64,000 nt of DNA from Lepidodermella squamata (lineage: Eukaryota > Gastrotricha). This document shows, piece by piece, positions 45,025 through 57,817 of this stretch (position 1 is its first letter; each line of letters opens with the position of its first letter). A program made the position numbers and the translations under genes. The stretch covers positions 4,030,001 to 4,094,000 of the forward strand of contig JBLDXI010000013.1 of the NCBI GenBank assembly GCA_047495785.1, given 5' to 3'. The notes under the pieces were generated by a model. The model saw only the letters and a list, made by a program, of their open reading frames with translations. It was not told the DNA's origin and did no database searches.

Positions 45025-46975
45025 AGACTCGCCGACGGCCACCCTCATCGCTGATCAAAGAGCTGGTAATTAACACGCGGGCGGCGCACGTGCAATAACA
45101 TTTTTACATCGCGCGACCCGCTCGCAAACAATGTAGTTACTTTGACCACGGATATTATAGTAATACAACAGGTGAGTATTAGGCGGCGGCAGGCATGCAA
45201 GTGGCAGGCGCTTGCCATTTTGCGATCAAAACGGCCGATAATTACGAGGAATGTGCGTAATCGTTGCGCTCGGCAAGTTTTTAGGTAGCTATCTATTTTT
45301 CTGCAGGTCATGTTGCGGTAATAAATCAGAGCATCTCAGGTTAGTCGAGTGCCAGTTATCCAACTCACCCGGGACCTATATATACCTAATATATAACTGC
45401 TCACTTTTGCTCGTCTGTCATAATTATTTATTTCACTTGTCGAAAATTGTTTATTTATTCACGGGCTTTTTTGTAGCCAATCATCGAATTGGCATTTATT
45501 TTTTGACAGCCAAAGATGATGATAGATATGAGCGCATTGATAACGCGCAGCCTTCTTATTATATTATTATCGCAGCCAAGAAATTTCTAGGGCGCGGCTT
45601 GAACGAAAGTTGCCAGACGACGCTTTGATAAGCGTGGAAACTAGCAAAGCGTAATTTATAGCTTCTCAATTCTCATAATATGTTTATTACAATTTTAGCC
45701 GTTGCAAAGCCAGTTGCGTAGGCTGTGAGCAGAAAATATCTCGAGATTATTAAGGTGCCTGTACAGGTACCTAACCACTTTATTACTAGGTTATGATGCT
45801 GCGATACTATATACCAACCCGAAATAATGATGCCGAGTCAATCAACATAAACATCCGCCTGGTTTTTTCGCTGTTGCTGGGCGCCATGTGTTTTCGCGCA
45901 AATCAAGGCGCCGTTATGCGCGTGTGCACTCTTATTGCTTTACACCCTGTTGCTCGCTGCGCCCTAATGAGAACACAATTGCCGCTCATTGGCGTGTATT
46001 TTTCGTCATTATCATCATCATCAGTTAGTCGATTTGCTTGTGGAAACAGGAAAAAACACGTTAGTGTTAATGTTTTAACCCCATTAGCCGATCTGTTTCT
46101 GGCGATTTAGACAATTTTCACCTGGCCGTTTTGCGCAAATTTGTTCGTCCGTTTTTCAAACCGAACTCGAACTGGTCAAGGTCGGCAACTAATGTTTACC
46201 GGCTAATGATTTCAAAAAACAATATAACTTACCGGTTTCTCAACTCTTCTTGCGCATATTTTGCTTCGCTTTAAACCCTAATCGCTCGGGGAAAAGCCGG
46301 TTTTTTCTACCGTTTTTGCGAACCTATTCGGACATTTTAACGTCACTGAAGTCGTTCTTTGAATTTAGTAAATTGTTTCAGCATGATAAAATAATTTTCC
46401 GAAATTAAAAAAAATGCTACCAGCACCCAATTTCAGGCTTTTTTTAAGGAGGGGTCTATCCACAACCGACCAGTTAGTTTTTAGATCCCAAGTCTCTAAC
46501 TCCATTTTTTACCCACAATTCCACGCTCTATGCTCCACAAAAAACAATCTCACTTCGTTAACAACCGAATTCCAAATTTCTCAAGGATGCCCATTTTTCA
46601 AACTGAAAAGAAAAATTAAGGTTGAAATTAAGGTGGCTCTTTGAAATTAGTTTCTAGTTGTAAAATGTCGTTTTCTCATTTTTTCTGCAGGTCGAACCGC
46701 CCGCAACGTAAAATTCTGGTTTCGAGCACCTTTCCCCCTCACCGCATGTGTAATAATGAAATAGAGCAAGTGCGCGCAATAAAAGCCGCAGCGCGCGACC
46801 TAGGTCATTGGGCTCCGCGATTATTGCCTATAATTGCGGGTTCCGTTCGGTACCATTCGAAACGTGCAATTAAAATCAATCTGAGCGAGAAAAGAGCGCC
46901 AAATTTAGGTGGGAGCCGTAGAACGTTGACAAATTAGTAAATTTCGGTTTTGATGGCCGACTAAGCTAAGGTGAC

Positions 46976-47001
46976 ATTTATTTATTTATTTATTTATTTA
47001 T
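46976..47001. repeat. TTTA microsatellite
   Basis: A run of tandem TTTA units, about six copies. Confidence 0.8.
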
Positions 47002-48076
47002 CGAGCATAATCCCAATGTTGAGAGCTCTACGTGGAAAAAGGTGCATGTAAAAAACAAATCGTGCAGAGAGACATTTTTACAAGATCCCCGTTTGAAGAG
47101 AATTTTCTATTCCTTCTCCTCGCATCTTACCGCCAATCGCCAATATTTGTGAGAGGCCTAACTTGAGGATGCTTAAGATTTCCCGTTTCCCATTCACAGG
47201 ATTTACCATGAGCACGTGGCTGTTGAATACCCAAGCCTATTAGCTGTTAGCCAATCTCAAGGATCCACTCGAGTTGATTACGCCAATCAAAAGTCGCCGT
47301 TATGCTATGCATCAAGGCCAGCAGACATCAATTGCAGTCATTCATTTATCCCCAGGGTGCTGTTTACCAAGGCGGCGCCTTGTGACTTGTAAGAAACGCC
47401 GGCGCAGTTAGTTACGATATAGCGATGGCACTCTTATTATTATCATATTCAATAAAGTAATAATATTCTATTACAAATAGTTACCATGTCAACTTGATGA
47501 TGACGACGTCTGGTGTTCGATCCATCACCAGCGTCTTCCGAGTGGCTCTTGTTTAACGTCGCCGATTTTCGCGCGCGTCTTCCTCGCACTCGCTAACAAG
47601 CCATGCATAATATTAGCATTATATTGCACCGATTTGTAGCGTATAACCCGAAAATCGCCGCATCCTTGGTTATGTCACCCCTCAGCTTATTTATCCATTT
47701 TCGGGGTTGACCTTTCACCGTACGCATAACCGCCCACAATGGTAATCGGGTAGCAACAGCCGCTGTGTTTTGCTTTTATTGCCGCGTTACGCCGTACGCT
47801 CGTTGTCGAGTAAACGCTATAGGCACGCACGGCTAGTACAGCAAATTAGCCGCAGACAGATAGATCACGACAATGGGCGCGGATTTCGCCGCGGTGCCAG
47901 CCGCATCACATCCGCCGCTAATTAACCAAGTATTTCCGAATGAGACGCGAGGAATTTTTATCTCTAAACAGCTAATTTTCTTGTATGTCACTATATTATA
48001 GAGATCTAGCACGTTTTTATTTACCAAACAAAAAATTAATTATTAATTCAAACGGTTACTGCCTGGTCAACACATC

Positions 48077-51000
48077 ATGGACAGTTCAAACGACGACGAA
48101 ATTACTGGTGAGTTTTTATTTTGCTTTAATTATTAATGTATTTTTACCCCTAGGTCGGGTTTAAGTATATAACCAGCAGTTACGCGCGCGCTAATATCTT
48201 TTTGCCGATGTTTGCGCATGGTGTTGCAAGGTGCCAATTGCGGTTAGATAGCGCGTGCGAGCGGTTTTGAACAAAGAGCTGAAATTTGAAGCGCCTGGCG
48301 GTGGCGGCGGCTCAATAACGAGCTGTGCGCTACTTGTCGCCCGGTATTGCCGCCGGATAAGCGTCAAACAGGCCCACTCGAGTGTCTCGTTACCATCTTG
48401 TTTCAAGCAAACCTGGCAGCAGAAAGCGCACATCCGGCATTTCAGGCCCGCAGCTATTTCGCGATAATATTGTTATTGTTTCATGGCAACGTGACCTATC
48501 GCGCTTTTGAAATTATCTCAGTGTTTTCTTTTAGACATCTGCCTTAAATAAAGTAGAGCAGGCATTATTCAACGCCATTAGCTGAGGAATTTTCACGACA
48601 CCTTCTCTATTCTAGTCAAATTATTCTTTCCCACACGAGTTTATAGCGCGTTAAGGGCTATCATTATCATCTTCTCGTTTATTAAACTTGTTGCATAATG
48701 CGCGCGAAAAATAATTTTTCAACTCGCCAAAAACCACGCCCCGTGGCTATGTGTATATTAATTTTCGCCTCGGTCACTGCACGTGTGTACTTGTCGACCC
48801 ATCAGCCGCCACCAGCAGTATAACAATGCATGCAGGGGGTAATAAGTGGTTTGCGCGACTGATGAACGTTTGATGAAATACCTCGACCGGAGACAAGGGG
48901 GTGTTTACTCTGCGACACTGGACACTTATACCACCGGTCGGTGAGCCATCAGTGTATTAACATTAACCCGCCGTGTGTTTACGGCAACCCGAGTTTCTTG
49001 CTGCGAAAAGCCCGAGCTTGTTGTTTGTTTCCGCTTAACTCATGCCGCTTTTACTACTCGTGACATTGTTGCCTCGCGCTATATCTATTAATCTCCACTT
49101 TTTTTTACGTTTTGTTTTGAGCCTCCAGGCCAAAAAATCACCTCGCTTTATTATGTAGATATTATATGTTTATTTTTATCATCTCGTCATCGCTATATGC
49201 TTTATCATTTACCCACACGGCTATTATACTACCTGGGAAACGCGTCGAGTGCCTTTTTTGTTCTGCCGCCGAAAAGTAGCGTTGCATAGAAGCGGAAGAG
49301 CGTGCGTGAGATATTAAGGCAGAAAATTCCGCGCGCGCGCACACATGAAAAAAAAAAATATGCGTGCGCGTCAGATGTGCGCGCGCCGAAAAAAACGATG
49401 CGTTGGGCCTTGCGTTTTGCATATAATTATACTAATATTGATATCAAGTAGGTATAGTGTCACGGTATCTTGCTGCCTCTCAACGCAGGACACAGACCGA
49501 ACCAGCTTTAATTACGGCGTTATCACACTAGATATATTTATTCCGAGGCATATCATCGCTGTTATCTATTACGTATTTATCTAATATTATATAGACGTTG
49601 TTTACTCAATCGACAATATCAACTACGAATTTACGACCAGTGCTGATTACGAGAACATCGACGACGACGGCGAAGAGTTGGCTGAAAGTATGAAACTGCC
49701 CGACTCGATCCAGGACCTGAATCAGGAATTGCTTTTCGATTCGGGCCTCGTCCATCTGGCTTGTAAGCCGCCTCACCACCTGTCGTTTTCTTTCATTATT
49801 ATTAATACAATATCTGTCTCAAATCTAGGCAATGAATCAAGCGACGATGCGTCGTCAATTGTTGCCATCCCGCTGGCGTCGTCCTCGCCCACCTCTTCGC
49901 ACCACTCGCCGGTTGACGTGTTGAAGCAGCATGTTAGCCGAACCGGCGAGACGGTGTTCCGCGACGATTTGGTGTCCATTTTTATTTACATTGTGCGCAA
50001 TTTACGATTTTCGAAACACGCGCAACTTCAGTTTGTTGTCGACGCGCAGCAAATGTCAACTGATGACCAAAAAGCTGCGCTGGATCTCGTTCTAACTTCA
50101 ATCTACACTGCTTATGTGAGTTTTTGCCTAATTCAATTGAAATTCAATTAATTCTAGAATCCTAAATTGAGGCGGATTTTCAATTTGAATTCAACCCTTA
50201 TTTTCTCCATCAATTCGTGAAAATATAATTTTTCGAAATTCGAAACTAACTACCTATTATTATTTATTAATTTATTAATATTAATTTTACGTTAATTAAT
50301 TAATTCAATTTTTTTCATAAATTGACATAACTTTGTCTACAATTCTTAGAAAAATTCTCCAAGGTATTTATTATGTTAATATATTTTTTTCTATTTTTTA
50401 GCTCGCTTTCCCTGATCACGTGTCTGATGTGAGATTACTGTCAAACGAACCTTCAGACTGGCTCAACGATCTCATCCAAAGCTTCAAGAAGCGAAACAAT
50501 CGCTTCGGAGCTCGATTAGCCACCGTTTCATCCACAACAGAAAACTTCTTCGACACTGACGTTCAAGCCAAATCTCGAAAATACTTCAATCAATGGCTAG
50601 ATTTTCGCCAATTAATCGAACAAGTAAACACGTCGGCCGATCACGTTGCACGCGAATTAGATAGCTTGGTAACGTCTCTAAATCGCGATTTGCCCACCCC
50701 GATCTCGGTTGAGGGCGTTGATAAGCAGATCGAAGATCACCAAAAGGCGTTGAAGGACGTGTTCAAAAGCGACGAATTCCTTGAATTTCAAGAAACAGCC
50801 GAATCTGATTTACAACAACTCAGCGAAATTGCCAACAATTTGTCCAGCTACTTGCCAGATTGCGTCAATTTTTACCGAAGTCTACAAAATCGCCATAAAG
50901 CCATCCAGGAACAACTGAGCCGAGTTGTTTCAATGTCGAAAATGAGGCTAAATTCGCGACTCGAAGTTAAACAAATCCTGCGACTGACCGCGGATATCAC

Positions 51001-54000
51001 GCGCGAAATCAGCTGGCTGAACACTGAATCTTGCTCGATTTTAGACCGACTTGAAGCGCCGATTCTGTCGTCGAAAAACGTCGATCAAGTCGCGAATGAC
51101 ATCGCAGATTTCAACAACATTCTAGCCGAACATGTCAACAACGTCGGCCTTACGTTGGTCCGAGTTCGTGAAACTGTTGCTTTCAACGGCCATGCTGATA
51201 AAAAATTATCGCCCCTAGCTGATTTGCTTCGGGTAGCTGCTGATAGTACTCGGGACCGTGTTGGGAGACTTGAGCAAAAAGCCGCGATTAACGCGGAATT
51301 AATTTGTAAAATCGACGCAATTTCCGACTGGTGCATGGAGACTTTCAAATTTTTGTCCACCCTGGAATTGCCAACTGATGATTCATCGAATTCTTCATCG
51401 TCTGCTAATCATCCGCTTCATTTACTCGTGCAATCTGCATCTCGAGTCGCGCAGTTCAAACTCGACCGGCCTGATCCGGTTAAAAATTGCGAGGAATTTT
51501 TCGGCAAATTGCTTGAAATGTGCGACGATCTTGGTTATGAAGAACTTCGAAAACGAACGGTGGAAACTAAGTCGAAACACGAAGATTGCTTGAAGTTGTT
51601 CCATTCGAAGGAGGAACGGCTTGACGCGGCTTTGAAGCAGTTATTGAAACTGAAAATCGACCAACCAGCCGATTTATCGCCAAGTTCCTTACCTAGAACT
51701 TCAATCGCTCAAATGAGACTGCAACGAAAAATTCTACGCAGTGTCTCGTTGTTGGAACAAAGCGGCGAAGATCTGCCTGATTCGATAAGTTCCGAGGAGG
51801 AAAAAATCGCGGAACCCGAAAATTCCCGCCAAAGGTCCAGCTCGAATTCGAACTCTGGAAATCGGAGAAGCGTCGCGGTTTTGAAGGCCTTGGACGAAAT
51901 TAACGAACATTTGTTGGATTTTGAACGGTCGAGCTGCGATAATTGTTCGCCAAATGCGGCGGCTACGTTGATGTCTAGCGGCATTTCCGAGGATTTATTC
52001 ATGCCCTACTCGCCGGTTGCTTCAGCCCCAGTCCACCGGGCTTCGACCTCAGTCTATTCGAGCAGCTTCAACACGCCGCAACTCGCTATGACAACTGACC
52101 CTGTAATCATGCGAAGGCGGACTTCAAACGCGTTTTCTTCATCGTCGTCTTCATCGGCGTCTTGTTCGACGTGCCGCAAGACGCAAAATCGACAATCAAC
52201 CACGTTACTAACATCGCTGTCACCGTCGCAATGCAGTTCGAACAATCATCAGGGCACGATGCAGAATAACAAGCGATTTTCGCTGTATCACCAGAGTAAA
52301 TCAGTGTCAGTTATGCAAAATCAGCAACTTACAAGCGTGGCGGCTAATCATCAGTGCCTACTGCCGATGACGCCGAAAGATGAGCAAATCGTGGCGGAGC
52401 TGCTGCAAACTGAGTGCGATTACATCACCTCGTTGCGGTATGTCATCGAAAATTACCTGGTCCCTCTCACCCAGGACTGCCGGCCGCACCCGTTGCAAGG
52501 CAAATTGAACATTGTCTTCGGAAATATCGAGTCACTTCTCGATTTTCACGAGACGCTCCTGCTACCTGAGCTCGAGCTATGTCGCCATAATTTGTTTTTA
52601 TTCGCGACTTGCTTCCTCCGAGCTGAGCAAGAATTGTCGAGTTTATACGTGTACTACAACACGAATAAATCTCGAAGTGATCGGTTGTTATCCGAAAACG
52701 CGGCGTTATTTTCCGGAATTCAATCAAGGCTCGGCCACAAGTTGGATGTCGCGAGTTATCTACTGAAGCCTGTTCAACGATTGGCGAAATATTCGCAATT
52801 TTTACGCCAGTTGTTGTGCGGCCGTTCGGTGAATGACGTCGCTCATGGTCAGTTGATGCTGGCCGAGCGGATGTTGTCGTACATTTTGCGACATGGAAAT
52901 GATTTGTTGTTGTTGGAGCAACTTCGCGGCTACGATTTCGCCCTGGCTGAACAAGGCCAGCTTCTTCGCCAGGATAAGATGGTGGTCGAGCGGAAAGGGA
53001 AGCCGAAAAAACTCCGACATGTAAGTATTTTTTATCATATTTTCGCTGAATATTCAAAAAAATATTTAATAATTATTGCGAAAATTAGAAAAAACGAGAA
53101 TTACCAAAATTCAAATAATTATAATTTATTCATAGATCTTGAAACTCATATTTTTTAATTTGAAAAATTTGAATTTGAAATTTGAAAAATTGAAAAATGA
53201 TAATTTTTAAGGAGGAATTTTTAATATTTTTAACACTTAAAATGTTGTTTCTTTTTCAAGTTTAATTCAATTTTTCTTATTTTTTCAGCTTTTCCTGTTC
53301 GAAGAAATTCTGGTCATTTCGAAGATTCACAGAGTAAACGGCCGCGGCGATTTCTACGAGTACAAGGAAAGCGTCAAAATCTGCGACATTGGCCTGACGC
53401 CGCAGGTCGGCCGGTCTGGCACGAAATTCGAAGTGTGGTTCCGCCGGCCCAACTCCGGCTTCCGTTACGTTATCAAAGCCGAAACACCGCAACTCCGCCT
53501 AGCCTGGACAACGGACATTGAAGAACTACTGTGGCGACAGGCTGTTGCCGTGAAAGAACGCCGGGCTGCTCAGTTCGTTTCGATGGGAATTGGCTTGCGC
53601 GGGTTAATCAGCCTTCAGCCGAGTTCGAATAACATCAGCTCAAGAACGGTCAACTTCGCATCGCCGAATTCGCCGCTAATGACAACCAGCCAGTTGTTGG
53701 AAGAGCCGATTTGCAGCAAAACCGCGGCTAAATCTCGCCCGGCGAGTGTCATGGTGCTAGGTGCTAACGCGGCGAATTCGAGGCAAGTTCCAGTTGCGGC
53801 GTCGAATCAAAATAAACGCCCGTATTCGTGGCTGTCATCGACGTCAAGCGCCGGTACGCAATCGTCGTCGAACAACACCCCGGCGCCGGTCAGCCAGCCG
53901 CAGGTTGCGGTTAACAACTCGTTGTACGACGCCAGCGAGGCGCTGACCTCGCCGTTGCTGTCGTCGAGTAGCAGCGAGCGGCTGTTGATACCGAAGCTTA

Positions 54001-54209
54001 TCACAACGGACGATGGTAAGGAGGCTTTCGACTATCCGATCGCGAGTTATCGCGCCGCGTCGTCTGGCGACGATGAGGACACGTCGTCTGATAACAACAT
54101 GGGCCGTATTGTGTTTTCGAAGCCGAGCGAGAGCAGCGATGATAACGAGGTTTTGATGGAGGTTGCCGATTATGAAATTGTCCACTGCACGCCATGCGAG
54201 GTCAAATAA
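48077..54209 (+). CDS. RhoGEF with SEC14-like, DH and PH domains (PLEKHG4/puratrophin-like)
   Basis: Predicted 1341 residues from exons 48077-48107, 49595-49762, 49829-50115, 50402-53020 and 53289-54209; phases and total agree. Residues 1-160 are acidic and then SEC14-like (FRDDLVSIFIYIVRN, LQFVVDAQQ, LDLVLTSIYTAYLAFPDHV). A long spectrin-like helical part (~165-600) and a Ser-rich linker follow. The DH domain (about 820-1010) has VAELLQTECDYITSLRYVIE and LLKPVQRLAKYSQFLRQLL. The PH domain starts at the last exon (LFLFEEILVISKIHRVNGRG). Such proteins load GTP onto Rho-family GTPases at the membrane. The first exon has only 31 nt; I accept it because its split codon completes exactly with exon 2 and extends the acidic start. 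Intron 1 is about 1.5 kb and CpG-rich. Confidence 0.85.
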
Positions 54210-55161
54210 TAATGATGATGTCAATCGAATTTATTGTTATTTATGCTCCGATTATTTCGAAGAGTGCTCTGTATATTACTTGTTTTTGTTCTCTTTTTCT
54301 TTTTTTCTTCTCGTTTTATTATCAAAAAATGCGCATAAATTAATTGATCATCGAAACTCATCGATAAATTGTTTTAGTCATCATCGAATAAAGTTTTGTT
54401 CAGCAAAGTTTATGCAATAAAACGATTTTATGATGTTTAAGGGATGTCTCTTTTGGAGTCACGTGAACCTGAAAAATTTCGATGGAAGAAGCGCGCGCCA
54501 ATGAGTGCAGCTTTTTAAAATTGATTGTGATAGATAAGTAATTTTTAGCGTCAGCTTTCGGCAGTGTTTCAAACCGAACATCTCATCGCATCGGGCATCA
54601 AAAAAGCATTTGTACAGAATAAGACTGCACCTCAATATGCCTGTAAATCTAGTGTTCATTTGGGTATCTTGATACACCTATCTACCTGATTTAATTTCGA
54701 TTTTACCCCATCGATTTTGCGGTATTTCGATGTTTGCGAAATTCCTGAAAATGTAGATTATTTTACAGCTCCAGTACGATGTCTGAGTGCTGATTTCTAT
54801 CAGATTGGAATAAACATTTCCCAGGTGAAGCTGAAACGTGTTGACGTTGAACGGTGGTGACCTTGAACTCAATGTCTTATTTGACGCATTACGTACTTTT
54901 TTATTGGGGGTTGATCTCAAGGTTGATCTCAAGAGAGCTCAAATCGTCGGGCCTGCCGTGAACATGAGTTTTCAAGATGGGGTTACCAGTTTGATTTTCA
55001 ATGTGGAAAGGTTTTCGCTTAGGTAACGTCGTATTATCAAAAAATGTTGGGCAGCACCTACCGAATTAGCGCTTTTAATTGTCAGTTGGTTTCAAGTGGA
55101 ATTACCGGAATAAAACGTCGTTTTACAAAGCCATCAATATTAAATCTAAGCAGTGGTTGAT
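54210..55161. other. Intergenic between convergent genes
   Basis: Holds the 3' UTR of the RhoGEF gene (AATAAA at about 54388 and again near 54417). Otherwise no gene is recognised; short open frames on both strands show no family resemblance. Confidence 0.45.
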
Positions 55162-56055
55162 TCAGGGGCGGATCTCCTCGGCGGAGCATGCCTCAATGCG
55201 TAGTCCGTAGATTATAGGGGTGTACATGAATTTTTGTGCGTACTTGGGTCTTCCTGTCGCGGGGTCGGTTCCACTGATAATGCCTGCGCAGCATTCAGCA
55301 TAGCTTGCATATTCGTACATTGATGCAGGTGATGTAACCTATCGCGCGTCCTCAAATGTACTGTCGATTAAATTAACCAGATGATAACTTACAAATTCCC
55401 CAGTTACTAACTTGGCCACGGCCACGATCGCAGTGTGTGGAAATTTGACGCACCAAGCCCAGATAGGACTGCTTTGGCTTACAACCTTATACGGCCTAGA
55501 ATCTTTTGCACCAATGCAGGCGGTCGTCTGATTAGTACCAGGAATGGTTTCTGTGACGAGAAACGTGCCAGGCTGAGCAGCCACGGCAGCACAGCATTGG
55601 TCAAACGTGTTAAAACTGGTCCCAGCAATTGGCTAAATCGGTTTTGTTGTCAATGAAAATAAGCTGACAGTTGACAACTCGTCTTCAATGAATACCTGAA
55701 CATCGGAGGAGAAAACACTCGTGCATGTAGCTCCACTGGCGATACACAGCTGAACGTTAGATTTCGAAACGCTAACATCTTGAAAGGTAGACAGAATGTT
55801 GCAAAGTTGAAATTGACCTCCCGATGGCTACGAGACAATTGTACATCATTTTAATTAAAAGGCGTAATCGCTGTGGCATACCCCAGCGACTGCAGTAGGT
55901 GAGCACTGTGAGCCTGAAGGACACGTTGCTGTATTGCCTGATGTCGGACACGAAGGACATGGCGCGCATGTACTCACGCTACTGGATGTGGGCGTGGTAC
56001 AAGAACTAACCACCGCGAAAATCGCGGAGAGCATTACAAAATATGTATCCTCCAT
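55162..56055 (-). CDS. Secreted Cys-rich protein of unknown family
   Basis: Predicted 240 residues from minus-strand exons 56055-55882, 55827-55696, 55632-55393 and 55338-55162, each a whole number of codons (58, 44, 80 and 59 with stop). It begins with a probable signal peptide (FVMLSAIFAVVSS) and a short Thr/Ser/Cys-rich stretch (CAPCPSCPTSG). Two later exons each open with a similar unit, FDQCCAAVAAQPGT and YAECCAGIISGTDP, pointing to internal duplication by phase-0 exon shuffling. I recognise no known family. An extracellular role is inferred from the leader and the many cysteines. Confidence 0.65.
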
Positions 56056-57220
56056 CTTTGAAACAGGATTCAAGAATTTACCCGAATCCCTATGTATATA
56101 TAGTGTAGGTTTGCATAGAAAAGACGCCAACAATCTGTATACTTAATCTGTCTTTTTCCTGTGAGTCATATTATATTACACTATATTACTCACCTTAGTT
56201 AAGGCATACCTAGCCTTAGTTTAGAAGGATTAATTGTTTGGGCATGCATTTCGGTAACATCAGCTCACTAGTTATGCCAGCTGATGGCGTTGGCATCACA
56301 ATCCCCTCAATATCATCGACGTCAGGACACGAATTTTGAAAGATTTTAATTTATTTTAATTTTTCAGCAGATACCTAATCTCCGGGAATAAAGAAACGCA
56401 CCAAAAATTCAATTAATCTCATGAATTGCTTTATTTTTATTTATGTTAGATACTAGGTATATCTCAGTCTTGATTAGTCTTTAAGTAAGGATAACTTTGG
56501 ATATCACAGTACACGAATAAAATTGAAAACAAATAAGATCATGTTTCGATTGGCGTAGATCAGTCAGTGTTTAGCGTCAACGCGACACCCTGCTACACCC
56601 AATGCGACGAATGGGTCCACGAGATCAAGTGGCACACTTCGATTGTATCCCTGGTTAGGATATAAGGGGTGATTAGTGTGGTCCGCCAAGAAATGGTCCG
56701 TTGAACTCAGCAACTCTCGACGGCGTAAATCTCGCTGATATCTGATGGCGTAAATCTAGCACCTTTAAACTCCAAAAAGCATGAGCATGCTGACGTTATA
56801 GTCTGCAGTCGATCATGTACGGATCCACATCTTTTCATCGGAACAATGTAATAACTTTCATCGCACTCAATCCAGAGGCCATTCTGGTTTTATAGCTATC
56901 CTTATGCAGTTTGACTTGTACGACTAGATTCCGAATTTTGCACTCCCAATTTCATAAGCCCTAAAGGCCCTAAAGGCCCTAATTTTCAATGTTTTCCCTA
57001 CAATTGCACTGTTTTTGCCCGGCCTCAACGACACGCCAAAGACCAAAAACATGGGTTTCTTTATATTATGGGGTGGGCCTTGTTCGGCTACAAAACTCAA
57101 TATCAAAAACTGGGGCGATCTTATCCATCAAATTACATCATTACTATTATAAAATCTACTCAAATTTCGCTGTCATTTTGATGAGGAAATTATTTCGGTT
57201 TGAACAGGATGATCAGTCAC
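56056..57220. other. Intergenic, no gene recognised
   Basis: No supported gene. The left part should hold the promoter of the minus-strand Cys-rich gene. Confidence 0.4.
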
Positions 57221-57501
57221 CTAGACTGCGGAAGAAGGAGGAAGAAGAGAAGGTGAAGAAGACATGAGGCAAGCCTGAATCGCGAAGAACAGTGAGTAGG
57301 AAAGCGTCCTGTCGAATATCCAGTGTTTCGTATTGTTTTCCTCCTCGTTCGAGTCGAATTGGTACAAGGCTTCTTTAGCATCGAGTGGTTTAGCTGAGGT
57401 CGTGTGAAGCAATTTAACAGGGCGGTAGAAAGGTTTTCGAACTGAATCTGTTGTAAAATACCCAAGCACCCAAAACCGAGTAAAAGCTTTCGAAACGGCA
57501 T
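57221..57501 (-). pseudogene. Broken SDHD paralogue
   Basis: The minus-strand frame contains LLHTTSAKPLDAKEALYQFD and HWIFDRTLSYSLFFAIQACL. These align with the intact SDHD at 59141 (LYRTSTALNLDAPQALRRFD and HWKFERLIANSLMITIPAG). A start-like MPFRKLLLGFG lies in a different frame, implying a frameshift. Similarity ends after the first membrane helix in a Ser/Pro-rich tail and a stop, losing the heme and quinone region (HLHYG, DY). It is a truncated, probably dead, duplicate about 1.6 kb from its parent, with GTF2F2 between them. Confidence 0.65.
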
Positions 57502-57817
57502 TGAAAAAATCGTTGAATGGCTTTATGAAATGTGCATTAATTTATATTACACAATACTTTTTAATGACGTAACAAACGCACAAAGTTTAACACATTGTTT
57601 TTTATTAATTAAAACGCACTATTTTTCATCTCATTCATCTTTATTCATTTTCCGCAGTATCAAATAATTTTATTTTTATTTCACTTTCAAATGACTAATA
57701 ATAACGCTCACATCGAGAATAAAAGCACGCCCATGAAGTTCACGCTGAGGAGAAATGGCGGTACAACACGTAAAATGTCCATGAGGAAAGCCCATTTTGA
57801 CGACTATTAAATCAGTT
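57502..57817. other. Short intergenic gap
   Basis: AT-rich; nothing seen beyond the probable 3' UTR of GTF2F2. Confidence 0.4.

Larger units (their letters stand above)
42591..48076. other. Long non-coding stretch upstream of the RhoGEF gene
   Basis: About 5.5 kb without a supportable gene on either strand. It contains a hairpin, a duplicated motif, a purine-rich GA tract (about 44868-44980), a TATAAAA at about 44861 with a reverse CCAAT box some 40 nt upstream, and a TTTA microsatellite. CpG dinucleotides become frequent toward the right. It is a candidate regulatory region for the gene at 48077. Confidence 0.4.

Noticed and set aside
44809-45054. Lys/Arg/Glu-rich 81-codon frame
   Set aside because: It is produced by a GA-rich low-complexity tract; no family, splice or start support.
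45251-45628. 125-codon frame in the long non-coding stretch
   Set aside because: It begins at an internal codon with no homologue or neighbouring exon; length is within chance for this region.
57221-57260. Pyrimidine tract and CAG at the end of the SDHD relic as a 3' splice site
   Set aside because: No donor upstream gives an open join, and the following sequence has no SDHD similarity.
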